Shown here one piece after another: positions 6,473-7,403 of a stretch of 7,403 nt of DNA. The notes under the pieces are model-generated. The model was not told the DNA's origin and ran no database searches. It worked only from the letters and a program-made list of their open reading frames with translations. The position numbers and the translations under genes are program-made. Positions within the stretch are counted from its first letter, which is position 1. Each line of letters starts with the position of its first letter. Source of the stretch: an uncultured Collinsella sp. (lineage in GTDB: Bacteria; Actinomycetota; Coriobacteriia; Coriobacteriales; Coriobacteriaceae); NCBI GenBank assembly GCA_900556205.1, contig USNX01000056.1:1-7403 (forward strand), in the 5' to 3' direction.

Positions 6473-6478
6473 TATAGT
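6473..6478 (+). promoter_or_regulatory. Possible -10 box of the FKBP/ureE transcript
   Basis: TATAGT, five of six matches to the -10 consensus, would give a transcription start near 6485 and a leader of about 50 bases. The -35 region is weak. It lies only nine bases from the opposing dipeptidase -10 candidate, so the two promoters would compete. Confidence 0.45.
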
Positions 6479-6495
6479 TAGCGCCATATGTTCAT

Positions 6496-6518
6496 GGCGG
6501 CCCACGTTGTGCGCCGCC
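6496..6518 (+). promoter_or_regulatory. Short GC hairpin in the FKBP gene leader
   Basis: GGCGGC (6496-6501) and GCCGCC (6513-6518) form a six-pair stem with an 11-base loop, ending eight bases before the GGAGG ribosome site at 6527-6531. It could stabilise the 5' end of the mRNA; a six-base GC stem also arises easily by chance in DNA of this composition. Confidence 0.3.
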
Positions 6519-6536
6519 CTTATCACGGAGGTTTCC

Positions 6537-6965
6537 ATGTCCAACCAGGGCAAGAAGGTCAAGACCCATTATCGCGGCACGCTCGACGACGGCACGCAGT
6601 TCGATAGCTCCTACGATCGCGGCGAGCCGCTGGAGTTCACCTGCGGCGCCGGTCAGATGATCAAGGGCTTCGACGCCGCCGTTGTCGACATGCAGGTGGG
6701 CGAGAAGAAGACCGTGCACATCCCGGCTGCCGATGCCTATGGCGAGCACAATCCCGAGATGGTTTTGACCTTCCCGGCCGAACAGGTTCCCAACATCGAG
6801 CAGATCGAGAAGGGCATGAAGCTCTTCCTGTCCACGCCGAGCGGCATGCCCGTCCCCGCCGTGGTCATCGACGTAACGCCCGAGGCCGTGACGCTCGACG
6901 CCAACCACGAGCTGGCCGGCAAGGACCTCAACTTTGATATCGAGCTCGTCGAGGTCGAGGGTTAG
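6537..6965 (+). CDS. SlyD-like FKBP-type peptidyl-prolyl cis-trans isomerase without metal-binding tail
   Basis: A 142-residue cytoplasmic prolyl isomerase and likely folding chaperone. Residues 1-69 carry the FKBP half-domain (VKTHYRGTLDDGTQFDSSY, FTCGAGQMIKGFDAAV). About 70-117 is the inserted chaperone flap typical of SlyD. The fold closes with DANHELAGKDLNFDIELVEV (residues 121-140), a SlyD hallmark. E. coli SlyD continues into a His/Cys-rich nickel-binding tail; here the protein stops at EVEG, so that tail is absent. ATG 6537 is preferred over the in-frame upstream ATG/GTG-type starts because CACGGAGG lies just before it. The ureE-like gene begins three bases after the stop codon, giving a tight two-gene unit. 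Codon use is strongly biased to C-ending codons, which fits high expression. Trigger factor is ruled out by size and domain order. Confidence 0.93.
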   Translation: MSNQGKKVKTHYRGTLDDGTQFDSSYDRGEPLEFTCGAGQMIKGFDAAVVDMQVGEKKTVHIPAADAYGEHNPEMVLTFPAEQVPNIEQIEKGMKLFLSTPSGMPVPAVVIDVTPEAVTLDANHELAGKDLNFDIELVEVEG

Positions 6966-6968
6966 AGT

Positions 6969-7403
6969 ATGCCTGAACGCTTGGTTTCGACGACATGCTT
7001 GGGAAATCTCAACGATCCGTCCTATGAGCTTTTGCTTCGCCGGAAGTTGGGCGGCGTCTTTGAAGTTGACGAGCTGCTGCTCGATTGGGACCAGGCTGAT
7101 GTATGCGCGCTTGTGGGCGTGACGGAGCTGGGGCGCACGGTCGATATTCGGCTGGATGCTGCCGACGGCGGTCGTCTTGCCGACGGCGACGTGCTCGCCA
7201 TCGACCGTTCTGGCATGGTGCCCGTGGCGGTTGCCGTGCGCCTGCGCAGCGCCGAGGTTTATTTGGTCGAAGTCGACCGCATGGATCCGATTGCGCTCGC
7301 GCATGCGTGCTGGGAGATCGGCAATATGCACGCGCCGCTTTTCCGAGGCGATTCGGACGAGCATACCGTGCGCATGTATACGCCGGTGCAGCCTGTTTTG
7401 GGC
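6969..7403 (+). CDS. ureE: UreE-like nickel metallochaperone, 3' end outside window
   Basis: UreE dimers carry nickel to the urease maturation complex. The reading frame is open for 145 codons to the window edge; UreE proteins are commonly about 150 residues, so little may be missing apart from any His-rich tail. The recognisable part is the C-terminal nickel-binding domain: ALAHACWEIGNMHAPLF (residues 109-125) matches the family pattern with His121 at the place of the dimer-interface nickel ligand (GNRH in Klebsiella UreE). The N-terminal half (VFEVDELLLDWDQADVCALV, GRTVDIRL) fits the UreE peptide-binding domain. The start ATG 6969 has GAGGG at 6956-6960 and follows the FKBP gene by three bases. 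The HHDH cluster next to the nickel site in some UreE proteins is replaced here by YTPVQP. Whether urease genes follow cannot be seen. Confidence 0.85.
   Translation, partial: MPERLVSTTCLGNLNDPSYELLLRRKLGGVFEVDELLLDWDQADVCALVGVTELGRTVDIRLDAADGGRLADGDVLAIDRSGMVPVAVAVRLRSAEVYLVEVDRMDPIALAHACWEIGNMHAPLFRGDSDEHTVRMYTPVQPVLG

Noticed and set aside
6492..7364. Minus-strand open frame of 290 codons opposite the FKBP and ureE genes
   Set aside because: Both plus-strand genes have convincing motifs; the antisense product is His/Val/Gly-rich shadow sequence.

Overview
The window is a stretch of chromosome from a high-GC, anaerobic Gram-positive bacterium. Gene content (oxygen-sensitive class III ribonucleotide reductase), codon use and good GAGG/GGAGG ribosome binding sites fit an actinobacterium of the Coriobacteriia, for example a gut Collinsella-like organism. 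The lineage is an inference from style; no marker gene here proves it.

Layout, left to right. Bases 1-1800 hold the 3' part of nrdD (anaerobic ribonucleoside-triphosphate reductase), whose start lies before the window. A 426-base gap follows. It is dominated by two long near-perfect palindromes (1812-1949 and 2128-2211) with a possible promoter and a pair of GTTG-N5-CAAC dyads between them. Next comes nrdG (2227-2808), the radical-SAM activase of NrdD. A plus-strand folate cluster follows: folE (GTP cyclohydrolase I), an HD-domain hydrolase one base downstream of it, and folB (dihydroneopterin aldolase). It meets, tail to tail with a 6-base gap, a minus-strand pair: a YgjP-type zinc metallopeptidase gene and, upstream of that, an M19 membrane-dipeptidase-family gene, separated by a strong hairpin. 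A divergent control region (6417-6536) separates the dipeptidase from a plus-strand SlyD-like FKBP peptidyl-prolyl isomerase. Three bases after that gene starts a ureE-like nickel-chaperone gene, cut off by the window end.

How the genes fit together. NrdD and NrdG make dNTPs without oxygen. FolE and FolB are early steps of tetrahydrofolate synthesis, which supplies one-carbon units for nucleotide synthesis. The HD protein sits where the unassigned dephosphorylation of dihydroneopterin triphosphate would be needed. The SlyD-like/UreE pair suggests nickel-enzyme maturation, although the isomerase lacks the metal-binding tail of E. coli SlyD.

Most of the window is ordinary housekeeping DNA. The points that merit a second look are the palindromic elements and twin dyads between nrdD and nrdG, the HD hydrolase inside the folate cluster, and the SlyD-like/UreE pair. 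No CRISPR array, RNA gene, transposase or phage gene was seen.
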